This document shows positions 18,925 to 27,746 of a stretch of 64,000 bases of DNA, piece by piece. Origin of the DNA: Aquabacterium sp. GTDB taxonomy: Bacteria > Pseudomonadota > Gammaproteobacteria > Burkholderiales > Burkholderiaceae_C. Each line of letters begins with the position of its first letter. Position 1 is the stretch's first letter. Under the pieces are notes generated by a model, which saw nothing but the letters and a program-made list of their open reading frames with translations, had not been told where the DNA came from and searched no databases. The DNA lies in the NCBI RefSeq assembly GCF_029946005.1, contig NZ_JAQSDR010000032.1, positions 108,995 to 172,994 on the forward strand, in the 5' to 3' direction. The position numbers were made by a program, and so were the translations under genes.

Positions 18925-19839
18925 ATGCAAATCATTCTGAATCACCGCTTGTTGGCCAGCGCTGCTGTCGTGTTGTCCTTGGTGGGGTGCGCCACGCACA
19001 ACCAGCGTGCGCCTGTTGAAGACCGCAGCCGTTCTGGCAACGCCACGGGCGGTTCCACTGCGCCTGCGCGCGTGCTGCCGGGTGCCGAGAACGTCGGCAA
19101 GCCCGGCTACTACACGGTCAAGCCCAACGACACCCTGATTCGCGTCAGCCTGGAAACGGGACAAAACTGGCGTGATCTGGCCGCCTGGAACAACCTGGAC
19201 AACCCGAACCTGATCGAGGTCGGGCAAGTGTTGCGCGTGGAGCCTCCGGAAGCCACGGCCAGCGCCGCCAATGGGGCGTCGTCCACCAAGCCCATCGCCT
19301 CGCCCAACATCCAGGCGCGGGCCATTGATCCCAAGGCCCCGGCGTCGACCGCCGCCTCTGGCGTCAAGCCCGGTGCCTCGGCGGCCTCTGGTTCCTCGGC
19401 GGCGGCCAGCCAAGCGCCCTCGGCGACAGAAACCCCCAAGGAGCCGACCCCCAAAGACCCTCGCGAGGCCGACGAACCCAATTGGCAGTGGCCGGCCAAT
19501 GGCCCCTTGCTGGGCGGCTTTGAAGAAGGTAAGCGCAAAGGACTGGCCATTGGTGGCAAGGCGGGTGACCCCGTTTTCGCCTCGGCCGATGGCCGCGTGG
19601 TCTATGCTGGCTCGGGCCTGCGCGGCTACGGCAACCTGGTCATCATCAAGCACAACGCCGAGTACCTGACGGCTTATGCGCACAACCAGACCTTGCTGGT
19701 CAAGGAAGACCAAGCGGTGCGCAAGGGCCAGAAGATCGCCGAAATGGGCTCGACCGATGCCGAGCGCGTGCAACTGCACTTTGAAATCCGAAAACAAGGC
19801 AAGCCCGTTGACCCGGCGCGCCAACTGCCTACCCGTTGA
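18925..19839 (+). CDS. NlpD-like LysM/M23 lipoprotein (probable amidase activator)
   Basis: 304 residues from ATG 18925. The signal peptide ends in a lipobox (LSLVGC, Cys21), so it is a lipoprotein. A LysM domain follows (YYTVKPNDTLIRVSLETG...LIEVGQVLRV, about residues 64-107), then an Ala/Ser/Pro-rich linker, then an M23-type domain (about 200-300). The zinc-site motif H-x3-D of active M23 peptidases is replaced (RKGLAIGGKAG), while the later His residues (TAYAHN, LHFEI) remain. That pattern is known from EnvC/NlpD, which activate cell-division amidases rather than cut peptidoglycan themselves. In gammaproteobacteria rpoS often follows; here rlmD does. Confidence 0.88.
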   Translation: MQIILNHRLLASAAVVLSLVGCATHNQRAPVEDRSRSGNATGGSTAPARVLPGAENVGKPGYYTVKPNDTLIRVSLETGQNWRDLAAWNNLDNPNLIEVGQVLRVEPPEATASAANGASSTKPIASPNIQARAIDPKAPASTAASGVKPGASAASGSSAAASQAPSATETPKEPTPKDPREADEPNWQWPANGPLLGGFEEGKRKGLAIGGKAGDPVFASADGRVVYAGSGLRGYGNLVIIKHNAEYLTAYAHNQTLLVKEDQAVRKGQKIAEMGSTDAERVQLHFEIRKQGKPVDPARQLPTR

Positions 19840-19851
19840 TCGTTCTGTTTG

Positions 19852-21246
19852 ATGCCTGAAGCACCCATTTCCCTTCGCCCGTCTGATGAGTGGTTGAAGG
19901 TTGAGTCCCTGGACCTGGAAGCCCAGGGCGTGGCCCACCGAGCCGATGGCAAGGTGGTGTTCATCGAGGGCGCCTTGCCGGGCGAAGAGGTTCGCGCGAA
20001 CGTGTTCCGCCGCAAGAACAATTGGGAGCAGGGCTTGATGACCGAGATGCGCCGCGAAAGTTCGCAGCGCGTGGTGCCCCAATGCACCCACTTTGGCCTG
20101 TGCGGCGGCTGCAAGATGCAGCACTTCCACGCGGCGGCGCAAGTGGCCGTCAAGCAACGCGTGCTGGAGGACAACCTCTGGCACCTGGGCAAGGTCAAGT
20201 CTGAAACCCTGCTTCGGCCCATTGAAGGCCCGGCCTGGGGCTACCGCTACCGTGCCCGACTGTCGGTGCGTCACGTGGTCAAAAAGGGCACGGTGCTGGT
20301 GGGGTTCCACGAGCGCAAATCCCGCTATGTGGCCGACATCCGATCCTGCGAGATCCTGCCGCCGCATGTTTCACGCCTGCTGATGCCTTTGCGCGAGCTG
20401 ATTGCCGCGATGGACCACTGCGACCGCGTGCCTCAAATCGAGGTGGCCGTCGGGTCGCACGTGACTGCCCTGGTGCTGCGTCACCTGGAGGCCTTGAGCT
20501 TTCGGGACATCAAGCTGCTGCGCGATTTTGCGGCCAAGCAAAGTGCGCATGACGGCGGGCGCTTTCCGATCGCCTGGTGGCTGCAATCCAAGGGCCCTGA
20601 GACCGTCAAGCCGCTGGACGACTCCCAGCCTGGCCTGGATTACACGCTGCCGGAGTTCGGCGTGACCATGCCGTTCAAGCCCACCGATTTCACCCAGGTC
20701 AACCACGCCATCAACCAGGTGCTGGTGGGGCGTGCCCTGCGCCTGTTGCAGGTGCAGCCTGATGAGCGGGTGATCGACTGGTTCTGCGGCTTGGGCAATT
20801 TCACTTTGCCATTGGCCACGCAGGCGCGCGAGGTGCTGGGCATCGAAGGAAGCGAGCAATTAGTGGCTCGCTCACGCGAGAACGCGCTGCTCAACGGCCA
20901 TGCCAAGCGCACCAGTTTTGTCGCCCGCAACCTGTTCGAGTTGACGCCGACGGAGCTGGCCAGTTATGGACACGCTGACAAGTGGCTGGTCGACCCACCC
21001 CGCGAAGGCGCGTTTGCCTTGGCCAAGGCCGTGGCCGACCTGCACCAGGATTCCAGCCTGGCGCCTGGCTGGGTCGCGCCCAAGCGCATCGTCTACGTCA
21101 GCTGCAATCCGGCCACCCTGGCCCGCGATGCCGGTTTGCTGGTGAACCTGGGGGGCTACCGCTGCGTGTCGGCGGGGGCGGTCAACATGTTTCCGCACAC
21201 CGCGCACGTCGAGAGCATGGCCGTGTTTGAACGGGACGAGGCCTGA
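19852..21246 (+). CDS. rlmD: 23S rRNA (uracil(1939)-C(5))-methyltransferase RlmD
   Basis: 464 residues. It methylates U1939 of 23S rRNA. The N-terminal TRAM region ([26 protein letters not shown]) is followed by the Fe-S cluster loop [12 protein letters not shown], then the SAM-binding core ([16 protein letters not shown]) and C-terminal catalytic motif [12 protein letters not shown] with the nucleophilic Cys. The ATG at 19852 is preferred to an adjoining TTG at 19849. It follows the NlpD-like gene by 12 bp and ends convergently against a diguanylate cyclase gene. Confidence 0.94.
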   Translation: MPEAPISLRPSDEWLKVESLDLEAQGVAHRADGKVVFIEGALPGEEVRANVFRRKNNWEQGLMTEMRRESSQRVVPQCTHFGLCGGCKMQHFHAAAQVAVKQRVLEDNLWHLGKVKSETLLRPIEGPAWGYRYRARLSVRHVVKKGTVLVGFHERKSRYVADIRSCEILPPHVSRLLMPLRELIAAMDHCDRVPQIEVAVGSHVTALVLRHLEALSFRDIKLLRDFAAKQSAHDGGRFPIAWWLQSKGPETVKPLDDSQPGLDYTLPEFGVTMPFKPTDFTQVNHAINQVLVGRALRLLQVQPDERVIDWFCGLGNFTLPLATQAREVLGIEGSEQLVARSRENALLNGHAKRTSFVARNLFELTPTELASYGHADKWLVDPPREGAFALAKAVADLHQDSSLAPGWVAPKRIVYVSCNPATLARDAGLLVNLGGYRCVSAGAVNMFPHTAHVESMAVFERDEA

Positions 21247-21263
21247 GCACCCAGCCTCAGGCC
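21240..21263. terminator. Hairpin between convergent rlmD and diguanylate cyclase genes
   Basis: GGCCTGAG (21240-21247) pairs with CTCAGGCC (21256-21263) across an 8-base loop. It covers the stop region of both convergent genes. Neither side has a U-tract, so it is at best a weak or RNA-stabilising structure. Confidence 0.4.
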
Positions 21264-22531
21264 AGGTAATCGCCGCCGCAGAAGGTGTGCCGCTCGGTGC
21301 GGTTGCGGCCCGTGGCCTTGGCTTGGTACAAGGCCTGGTCGGCCCGCTCGATGGTGGCCACGATGGATTCGTCCACCTGGTAAGTGGTCAAGCCGGCAGA
21401 GAAGGTCACCCGCAGTTCTGGCAAGGCGGAACTCACCACTGTGTTGCTCAGCATCAGCCGAATGCGTTCGATCACCACGGTGGCGTCTTCACAGTCGGTT
21501 TCGGTGAACAGCACCAGGAATTCTTCGCCGCCCCAACGCGCCACCACGTCGGTTTCGCGCAGGCCCGCCGCGATCACGTTGGACAGGGATCGCAGCACTT
21601 CATCCCCCGTGCCGTGGCCCCATTCGTCATTGATGGCCTTGAAGTGGTCCACGTCGATCAGGCACAAGCAGAACCTGCCCTGGCTGCGGTCGGTCCGTTG
21701 CCCTTCGGCATTCAGCACGCTGACCATGTGGCGCCGGTTGAACAGGCCGGTCAATTCATCACGAATGGCCAGCTCCTTGATCTGTGCCAGCGCGGCGGTC
21801 AGGTCTGCCTTGCGCTCGGTCAGGCGCGCGCGCAAGCGGGCCATTTCGTTGACCAGCAGGCACACGCTCACCAGCATGATCACCAGCACGCCGAAATACA
21901 CCATCTGCATCCGCACGGTGGTGGGAGAGGCTGATTCGCGCACCGCGGTCATCAGGAACACGGTGGCAAACACAATCCCGGCCAACACGCTGGAGCGGAT
22001 GAGTTGGCGCGAGGTGGCGGTGAACATGCCGAACATCAGGATGATGAAAAGTAGCATCAAAGCGACTGGTGCGCCGGGCCCCCCGATCAGGTAGCCCCAG
22101 CCCAGAAAGCCGATGGCCGCGGCCATCTGGGCTTCCGACATGGAAGGGTTGGCCAGCTTCTGGTTCCAACGTGTGCGCAGCAGACCGTAAAACGTGCCCA
22201 TGACCAGCACGGCAGCCCACGTCAGTTGTCGGCAGCCCTCAAGATCAATCACGCCGATGCTCGCGCCATAGTTCAAGGCCACCAGGCCGGTCGTGCAATT
22301 GACCACACCCACCATGTAGCGAAGTCCGATGGTTTTTTGCTTGGGGTCTTGGGTGAACAAGATGTCGCTCAGCCAGCCCAGGCTCAACCAGCGGTGCAAC
22401 CACAAGGTGTTGCAGCGGATCATGGCGGTCACGCAGACCACGACGGCGGTGATCAGCACTGCCCATGCAATCAGGTAGTGTGCCTGGGGGCTGTGCAGAT
22501 CGGAAAAGGTGAATTCGGGCAGGTATTTCAA
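21257..22531 (-). CDS. Membrane-anchored diguanylate cyclase (GGDEF)
   Basis: 424 residues. Six or seven predicted membrane spans (about residues 18-245) lead through a short coiled coil (LRARLTERKADLTAALAQIKEL) into a GGDEF domain. Substrate and metal residues are intact (LIDVDHFKAINDEWGHGTGDEVL), the signature is GGEEF, and an inhibitory I-site RETD sits five residues before the signature. It is therefore expected to make cyclic di-GMP with product inhibition. The membrane part is not a domain I can name. The gene is monocistronic by its spacing. Confidence 0.9.
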   Translation of the reverse strand: MKYLPEFTFSDLHSPQAHYLIAWAVLITAVVVCVTAMIRCNTLWLHRWLSLGWLSDILFTQDPKQKTIGLRYMVGVVNCTTGLVALNYGASIGVIDLEGCRQLTWAAVLVMGTFYGLLRTRWNQKLANPSMSEAQMAAAIGFLGWGYLIGGPGAPVALMLLFIILMFGMFTATSRQLIRSSVLAGIVFATVFLMTAVRESASPTTVRMQMVYFGVLVIMLVSVCLLVNEMARLRARLTERKADLTAALAQIKELAIRDELTGLFNRRHMVSVLNAEGQRTDRSQGRFCLCLIDVDHFKAINDEWGHGTGDEVLRSLSNVIAAGLRETDVVARWGGEEFLVLFTETDCEDATVVIERIRLMLSNTVVSSALPELRVTFSAGLTTYQVDESIVATIERADQALYQAKATGRNRTERHTFCGGDYLA

Positions 22532-22548
22532 GGCAGTGTCTGGATCAG

Positions 22549-22575
22549 CAGGGCCTCAGCTTGTCCGAGGCCCTG
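22549..22575. other. GC-rich hairpin in the diguanylate cyclase upstream region
   Basis: CAGGGCCTC (22549-22557) pairs perfectly with GAGGCCCTG (22567-22575), followed on the plus strand by TGTTTTCC. It lies between the GST stop and the cyclase start, both on the minus strand, and lacks a U-tract in that direction. A second small stem (TGACAG/CTGTCA, 22598-22614) is next to it. Function not assigned. Confidence 0.35.
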
Positions 22576-22673
22576 TGTTTTCCATTTTGAAATACCTTGA
22601 CAGTCGTTCTGTCAGGGTTGCACCTGCGAAATGAGAACTAGTGCAGCTTGTGTGCCCCTTGTTCGCGGGGAGG

Positions 22674-23303
22674 TCAGCCCTGTTGCTGGATCCAGGCCTG
22701 CACGGAGGGCCGTTGCCACTGCCTCGTCACGTAGGCTTTGAGCTTGGGCGGCACGGGGTCCTGGTTGACCACCAGCCGGTTCAACATCAGCGCCAGCTCG
22801 GTGTCTGCAATCGACCACGCACCGAACAGGTTGTCGCTCATGTCATTGAGCAGGGACGAGGCTGCCGTGATCAATTGCTGTGCAGCGGCTTGCCCAGAGG
22901 GCGACAAGGGCAGGGCGCTGGGTTGCTGGAAGATGACCGTGGTGGGCCGGTCTTCGCGAAGTGGTGCCAAATCGCTGCGCAACCAGGCCTGCAACTGCCG
23001 TGCCCTGGCGCGGTCGCGCACGGAGGCCGGGAGCACGGCGGGGTGATGCGGCGCGGGAAAAGCATCCTCCAGGTACTCAATGATGGCCGAGGACTCGGAC
23101 ACCGAAAAGTTGCCATGAACCAGCGTGGGCACACGGCCGGTGAGCGACAAGTGCTGGTAAGCGCTGGTGTGGTGAGCGTTGTTGACCAGGTCGATTTTCT
23201 CGATGGCGAAAGGGATCTTCTTTTCGCTCAATGCCACGAAGACGAACATGGCGTAAGGGCTGAAGAAACGACTGTCAACGTACAGCGTGAGGTTCGAGCT
23301 CAT
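22674..23303 (-). CDS. Glutathione S-transferase (YfcF-like)
   Basis: 209 residues from ATG 23303. The N-terminal thioredoxin-like domain has LTLYVDSRFFSPYAMFVFVALSE, with the Ser of SPYA in the catalytic position, the cis-Pro motif GRVPTLVH, and the glutathione-binding pair SESSAIIEYLED. The C-terminal helical domain includes SIADTELALMLNRL. YfcF-type GSTs have peroxide-detoxifying activity. The longer frame to 23363 runs into an intergenic hairpin, so the inner start with GCGAGG upstream is chosen. Confidence 0.88.
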   Translation of the reverse strand: MSSNLTLYVDSRFFSPYAMFVFVALSEKKIPFAIEKIDLVNNAHHTSAYQHLSLTGRVPTLVHGNFSVSESSAIIEYLEDAFPAPHHPAVLPASVRDRARARQLQAWLRSDLAPLREDRPTTVIFQQPSALPLSPSGQAAAQQLITAASSLLNDMSDNLFGAWSIADTELALMLNRLVVNQDPVPPKLKAYVTRQWQRPSVQAWIQQQG

Positions 23304-23361
23304 GAGGCCTCGCGATTTGATTTTGGGAAAGCATACCCCCAAGTCTTGATGCCTGCAAAGC

Positions 23362-23391
23362 AAAAGGCCGGACGTTGCCGCCCGGCCTTTT
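23362..23391 (-). terminator. Intrinsic terminator of the phoH-type gene
   Basis: A 10-bp perfect stem, AAAAGGCCGG (23362-23371) with CCGGCCTTTT (23382-23391), around a 10-base loop. Read on the minus strand it ends in a T-run 31 bp after the phoH stop, before the GST gene. Confidence 0.85.
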
Positions 23392-23421
23392 CTGGTATCA
23401 AATCAGCGATTCAGCTGGGCA

Positions 23422-25188
23422 TCAGAGCACCTCGGAGGCGAAGTCCGCCAGGCGCGAGCGTTCGCCACGCGCCAGGGTGACGTGGCCGCTGTGAGGCCAG
23501 CCCTTGAACTTGTCCACCGCGTAAGTCAGGCCTGAGCTGCCCTCTGTCAGGTAGGGCGTGTCGATCTGTGCCAGGTTGCCCAGACAGATGATCTTGGTGC
23601 CCGGCCCGGCCCGCGTGATCAAGGTCTTCATCTGCTTGGGCGTCAGGTTTTGCGCCTCGTCAATGATGACGATCTTGTTCAGGAAGGTGCGCCCGCGCAT
23701 GAAGTTCATGCTCTTGATCTTGATCTTGCTGCGGACCAAATCGTTGGCGGCCGCGCGGCCCCACTCGCCCGCGTTGTTGTCGCCACCCTTGGCCAGCACT
23801 TCCAGGTTGTCATCCAGCGCGCCCATCCAGGGCGACATCTTCTCTTCTTCCGTGCCGGGCAGGAAACCGATGTCTTCACCCACGGGCACCGTCACGCGGG
23901 TGACGATGATTTCGGTGTAGCGGCGGTCGTCCAGCACCTGGCTGAGGGCGGCGGCCAGCGTCATCAGCGTTTTGCCGGTGCCTGCCGAACCCGTCAGCGT
24001 CACGAAGTCGCATTCGGGGTCCATCAACAGGTTCAGCGCAAAGTTTTGCTCACGGTTGCGCGCCGCCACGCCCCACACGGATTGCTTTTGATGGCTGAAG
24101 TCGCGCACCGTCTTGATGACGGCGGTTTTGCCCGTGATCTCGGTGACTTTGCCGTACCAGGGCGAGGCGCCGGGCGTCTCGAGGTAGACGAACTGGTTGA
24201 TCAACAGCACCGGCACCATCGGCCCGCTGATGCGGTAGAAGGTGATGCCGCCTTGCTGCCAGCTTTCCATGCCCTTGGCGTGGCGTTCCCAGAAGTCGGC
24301 GGGCAGGGGCAACACGCCGGTGTACAGCAGGTCGCCGTCTTCCAGCGTCTTGTCGTTGAAGTAGTCCTCGGCGGGCAGGCCTAAGGCACGCGCCTTGATG
24401 CGCATGTTGATGTCCTTGGACACCAGCGCCACATCGCGATCAGGTTGTTGCGTGCGCAGGGCTTGCACCACGCCCAGGATCTGGTTGTCGGCTTTGCCTT
24501 GGGGCAGGCCGATGGGCAACTGCGCGTCCAGGTTCATGGTCTGGAAGTACAGCTTGCCGCGCGCATCCTTGTGACCGGTCTTGGACAGCTCAATGCCGAC
24601 CGAAGGGTCAGACTGGCCGCGGCCCATGTCGGCGGCCAGCGCGTCCAGGTCGCGGCTGACCTGTCGGGCGTTGCGCGCCACTTCGGTCATGCCCTTTTTG
24701 TGTCCATCCAGCTCCTCGAGCGTGATCATGGGCAGGTAAAGATCGTGCTCGTCGAAGCGGAACAGCGACATCGGATCGTGCAGCAGCACGTTGGTGTCCA
24801 GCACGAACAGCTTGGCAGGGCCTGCGGCGCCCTTGCGGCGGCGCGTGCCACTCAGTGAAGGATTGGAGGCCGAGGCCGGGGTGTTGCGCATCGGGAAGGA
24901 TGGACTGCCATCGCTGATCTTCTCGGCCACGACCGGCGTGGAGGCGGCACGTTTTCGGGCCGGCGACGCGGTGCGCGTTGGCGGGGTCAGATCATTGACA
25001 GTTTGCTGGAAAGCCGGCGTGTTCAAAGGCTCTTTGCCCACCAGCTCCAGCACCGGTGCGCGGGCTGGTTTGGCGGGGGTGGCGCGAGTGCTGCTGCGGG
25101 CACTGGCCTTGGCAGGTTTGGGCTGCGACGAGTAGTCGTCAGCGTTCAGCATGTCAGCACGTTTGGCAGGCGGCTTGGGCAGGGGCAT
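23422..25188 (-). CDS. PhoH family protein with N-terminal PIN domain
   Basis: 588 residues from ATG 25188; an in-frame upstream start at 25293 would run through a terminator hairpin and is rejected. After a basic, disordered ~130-residue lead, a PIN nuclease domain begins at KLFVLDTNVLLHDP (metal Asp) with ITLEELDGHKKGM. The C-terminal PhoH P-loop domain has Walker A TGSAGTGKTLMTLAAA and Walker B IVIIDEAQNLTPKQMK. PIN-PhoH (PhoH2-type) proteins are RNA helicase/ribonucleases. The gene is bracketed by terminators and transcribed alone. Confidence 0.9.
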   Translation of the reverse strand: MPLPKPPAKRADMLNADDYSSQPKPAKASARSSTRATPAKPARAPVLELVGKEPLNTPAFQQTVNDLTPPTRTASPARKRAASTPVVAEKISDGSPSFPMRNTPASASNPSLSGTRRRKGAAGPAKLFVLDTNVLLHDPMSLFRFDEHDLYLPMITLEELDGHKKGMTEVARNARQVSRDLDALAADMGRGQSDPSVGIELSKTGHKDARGKLYFQTMNLDAQLPIGLPQGKADNQILGVVQALRTQQPDRDVALVSKDINMRIKARALGLPAEDYFNDKTLEDGDLLYTGVLPLPADFWERHAKGMESWQQGGITFYRISGPMVPVLLINQFVYLETPGASPWYGKVTEITGKTAVIKTVRDFSHQKQSVWGVAARNREQNFALNLLMDPECDFVTLTGSAGTGKTLMTLAAALSQVLDDRRYTEIIVTRVTVPVGEDIGFLPGTEEEKMSPWMGALDDNLEVLAKGGDNNAGEWGRAAANDLVRSKIKIKSMNFMRGRTFLNKIVIIDEAQNLTPKQMKTLITRAGPGTKIICLGNLAQIDTPYLTEGSSGLTYAVDKFKGWPHSGHVTLARGERSRLADFASEVL

Positions 25189-25223
25189 GGTGTTTCCGTT
25201 CCTAGGGTGGGCACAAACAAAAA

Positions 25224-25247
25224 GGCCGCACAGAACACTGTGCGGCC
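25224..25247 (-). terminator. Intrinsic terminator upstream of the phoH-type gene
   Basis: Perfect 10-bp stem GGCCGCACAG (25224-25233) with CTGTGCGGCC (25238-25247) around a 4-base loop. On the minus strand it is followed by TTTTTGTTTG. It most likely ends the bcp transcript, although it is about 185 bp past the bcp stop and only 36 bp before the phoH start. A shorter stem GAGGCGTG/CACGCCTC lies at 25371-25389, closer to bcp. The 240-bp gap holds no gene that I can see. Confidence 0.75.
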
Positions 25248-25430
25248 TCACGCTGATCTTGCAGGCAAGCAGGGCTTGCCATTCGGGGTTCACAAAGGGG
25301 GCTGAGTCGGTACAAGCTCAGAAGCATGACTTGATTATGCACACTCCATGCCTGACGCGTGGTGGTGTCGGAGGCGTGCAACACGCCTCTTTGTCACGCT
25401 TTGTGAAGCCGACCGGCTCGCCTACCTCAG

Positions 25431-25910
25431 TCAGGCCGCTTCTTTGTTCAGTTCCTTGACGGCCGTGAGCACGGCGTCGACGTGGTCGGCCACCTTGATG
25501 CCGCGCCATTCTTCGCGAAGAATGCCGCTGGAGTCGATCAGGAAGGTGCTGCGCTCAATGCCCTTGACCTTTTTGCCGTACATGATCTTGTTCTTGACCA
25601 CACCGAACATGTGGCAAAGCTTTTCTTCGGTGTCGGCGATGAGGTCATAGGGCAATTCAAGGTTTTCCTTGAACTTGTCGTGCGACAAGAGGTTGTCTCG
25701 GGAGACACCGAACACGATGGCGCCAGCCTTGATGAATTCCTTGTGCTTGTCGCGGAATTGCATGGCTTCGGTGGTGCAGCCAGGGGTGTGATCCTTGGGA
25801 TAGAAGTACAGCACCACGGTTTGACCGACGAAGGCCTGGGGAGTGAATTTGACTCCACCCGTGGCGACAGCTTCGAATTCTGGCAAAGGTTTGTTGAGGG
25901 CGGGTGTCAT
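25431..25910 (-). CDS. bcp: Thioredoxin-dependent thiol peroxidase (Bcp/PrxQ-type peroxiredoxin)
   Basis: 159 residues. It reduces hydrogen and organic peroxides. The peroxidatic Cys is in YPKDHTPGCTTEAMQFRD. The resolving Cys found five residues later in E. coli Bcp is absent (Met here), so a different Cys (LCHMFG, about residue 100) or an external thiol must resolve the sulfenate. The rest (VFGVSRDNLLSHDKF, LPYDLIADTEEKLC, STFLIDSSGILREEW) is typical. Confidence 0.93.
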   Translation of the reverse strand: MTPALNKPLPEFEAVATGGVKFTPQAFVGQTVVLYFYPKDHTPGCTTEAMQFRDKHKEFIKAGAIVFGVSRDNLLSHDKFKENLELPYDLIADTEEKLCHMFGVVKNKIMYGKKVKGIERSTFLIDSSGILREEWRGIKVADHVDAVLTAVKELNKEAA

Positions 25911-26032
25911 GTTCTACTATTGATCAGCCTGCGTGAATAACCGGAGATTATAAAGTGCTTATGGGTCTACCCCCAAGGCGTGGGGAGATCTCCCCCAAAT
26001 TAGGGCCCTGAATGCACTTTTCAAGGGCGTTT

Positions 26033-26407
26033 TCAAGGCTCCACCAGCAAGGCCGCGACCACCCGACGCCCTTCACCCACCAGGATGTTGTAAGTGCGGC
26101 ACGCAGCGGGGGTGTCCATGGTTTCCACCCCGATGCGTTTTTTCATCAGTGATTTCATCAGGGCGGGCGAGGCGAATTTCAGGGTCGGGCCGCTGCCCAG
26201 CACCACCAATTCGGGGTTCATCAGCAAAATTTGCTCGAAATGGGCCTCGGTCAGTTCAGTCATGCTGGTCAACGGCCAAGGCACCGGCGCGCCGCTGGGG
26301 GGCACCAGCACGCTGCCCAGGTATTCCTGACCATTGATCGACACCGATTGGCGGGTGTAGGCATTGATGACATTGACGCCTTCAGGGAGGTCAGCTTGGA
26401 GTTTCAT
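26033..26407 (-). CDS. Mth938-like domain protein (DUF498)
   Basis: 124 residues, complete for the family. Conserved parts are INGQEYLGSVLVPP, LVVLGSGPTLKFASP and GVETMDTPAACRTYNILVGEGRRVVAALL. The bacterial members have no proven biochemical function; a mammalian relative helps assemble complex I. It is divergent from alaA and shares its promoter region. Confidence 0.88.
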   Translation of the reverse strand: MKLQADLPEGVNVINAYTRQSVSINGQEYLGSVLVPPSGAPVPWPLTSMTELTEAHFEQILLMNPELVVLGSGPTLKFASPALMKSLMKKRIGVETMDTPAACRTYNILVGEGRRVVAALLVEP

Positions 26408-26501
26408 GGGGGCGCAAAAATGAGGGGGTGTGGTTAAATTCTATTTCTTTGCCCCTTGCGACCGGGCCATGCCCTCGCAATCCCGTTCCCGGAGACCCGT
26501 T

Positions 26502-27725
26502 TTGAAGCCGATCACCAAGTCCAGCAAGCTCGCCAGCGTCTGTTATGACATCCGTGGGCCGGTCCTGGAAAAGGCCCGGCAGATGGAGGAGGATGGGCAC
26601 AAGATCATCAAGCTGAACATCGGCAACCTGGCCGTGTTCGGGCTGGAGCCGCCCGACGAGATCGTGCAGGACATGATCCGCAACCTGCCCAACGCGGCCG
26701 GGTACACCGATTCCAAAGGCCTGTTCGCGCCGCGCAAGGCCATCGTTCATTACTGCCAGGAAAAAAACATCTCCGGTGTGGCGGTGGACGACGTTTACCT
26801 GGGCAATGGCGCCTCTGAGCTGATCGTGATGGCCTTCAACGCCTTGCTCAATGATGGCGACGAAGTGCTGATCCCCGCACCCGACTACCCGCTTTACACG
26901 GCAGCCGTGGCGCTGTCCAGTGGCAAGCCCGTGCACTACCTGTGCGACGAGGCTAACGAGTGGTATCCCGATCTGGACGACATCCGCGCCAAGATCACGC
27001 CCGCTACCCGCGCCATCGTCGTCATCAACCCGAACAACCCGACCGGCGCGTTGTACCCCGACAGCATCCTGCAGGGCATGGTCGACATCGCGCGTGAGCA
27101 CGAGTTGATGGTGTTCGCCGACGAGATCTACGACAAGACGCTGTTTGACGGCCACACGCACACCAGCATCGCCTCGCTGGCCGACGACGTGTTCTTTTTG
27201 ACCTTCAACGGCCTGAGCAAGAACTACCGCTCCTGCGGCTACCGCGCAGGCTGGATGGTGGTGTCGGGCGAGAAAAAGCACGCTGGCGACTACATCGAAG
27301 GCCTGAACATGCTGGCCTCCATGCGCTTGTGCGCCAACACGCCCGGCCAATTGGCGATCCAGACCGCGCTGGGTGGCCACCAGAGCATCAAGGAGTTGGT
27401 GGCGCCCGGCGGCCGCCTGTGCCGCCAACGCGACTTGGCTTACGAGTTGCTGTCCAAGATTCCGGGCGTGAGCGTGGTCAAGCCCAAGGCGGCGTTGTAC
27501 ATGTTCGTGCGCCTGGACGCCAAGATTTACCCCATCACCGATGACCAGCAGTTTGCCTACGAATTGCTGGCCGAAGAAAAAGTGCTGATCGTGCAGGGCA
27601 CCGGCTTCAACTGGGCGCACCCGGACCACTTCCGCCTGGTGTTCCTGCCCAACAGCGATGACCTGGCCGAAGCCATTGGGCGCATCGCGCGCTTCCTTGA
27701 GAACTACCGCAAGCGCCACGCCTGA
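26502..27725 (+). CDS. alaA: AlaA-like pyridoxal-phosphate aminotransferase
   Basis: 407 residues if begun at TTG 26502, which has a GGAG ribosome site and gives the family-typical N-terminus (M)KPITKSSKLASVCYDIRGPVL. ATG 26469 and GTG 26430 are in frame but lack a ribosome site. This class I aminotransferase makes alanine from pyruvate and glutamate in E. coli. Motifs: GNGASELIVMAFNALL, NPNNPTGALYP, ADEIYDKTLFDG, and the PLP lysine in FNGLSKNYRSCGYRAGW. It leads an operon with hom and thrC. Confidence 0.92.
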   Translation: MKPITKSSKLASVCYDIRGPVLEKARQMEEDGHKIIKLNIGNLAVFGLEPPDEIVQDMIRNLPNAAGYTDSKGLFAPRKAIVHYCQEKNISGVAVDDVYLGNGASELIVMAFNALLNDGDEVLIPAPDYPLYTAAVALSSGKPVHYLCDEANEWYPDLDDIRAKITPATRAIVVINPNNPTGALYPDSILQGMVDIAREHELMVFADEIYDKTLFDGHTHTSIASLADDVFFLTFNGLSKNYRSCGYRAGWMVVSGEKKHAGDYIEGLNMLASMRLCANTPGQLAIQTALGGHQSIKELVAPGGRLCRQRDLAYELLSKIPGVSVVKPKAALYMFVRLDAKIYPITDDQQFAYELLAEEKVLIVQGTGFNWAHPDHFRLVFLPNSDDLAEAIGRIARFLENYRKRHA

Positions 27726-27746
27726 GCGGCACTTTCCCCGATCCGA

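Noticed and set aside
23285..23310. GGTTCGAGCTC as a tRNA T-loop
   Set aside because: No acceptor or anticodon stem can be formed around it; it is the start of the GST gene.
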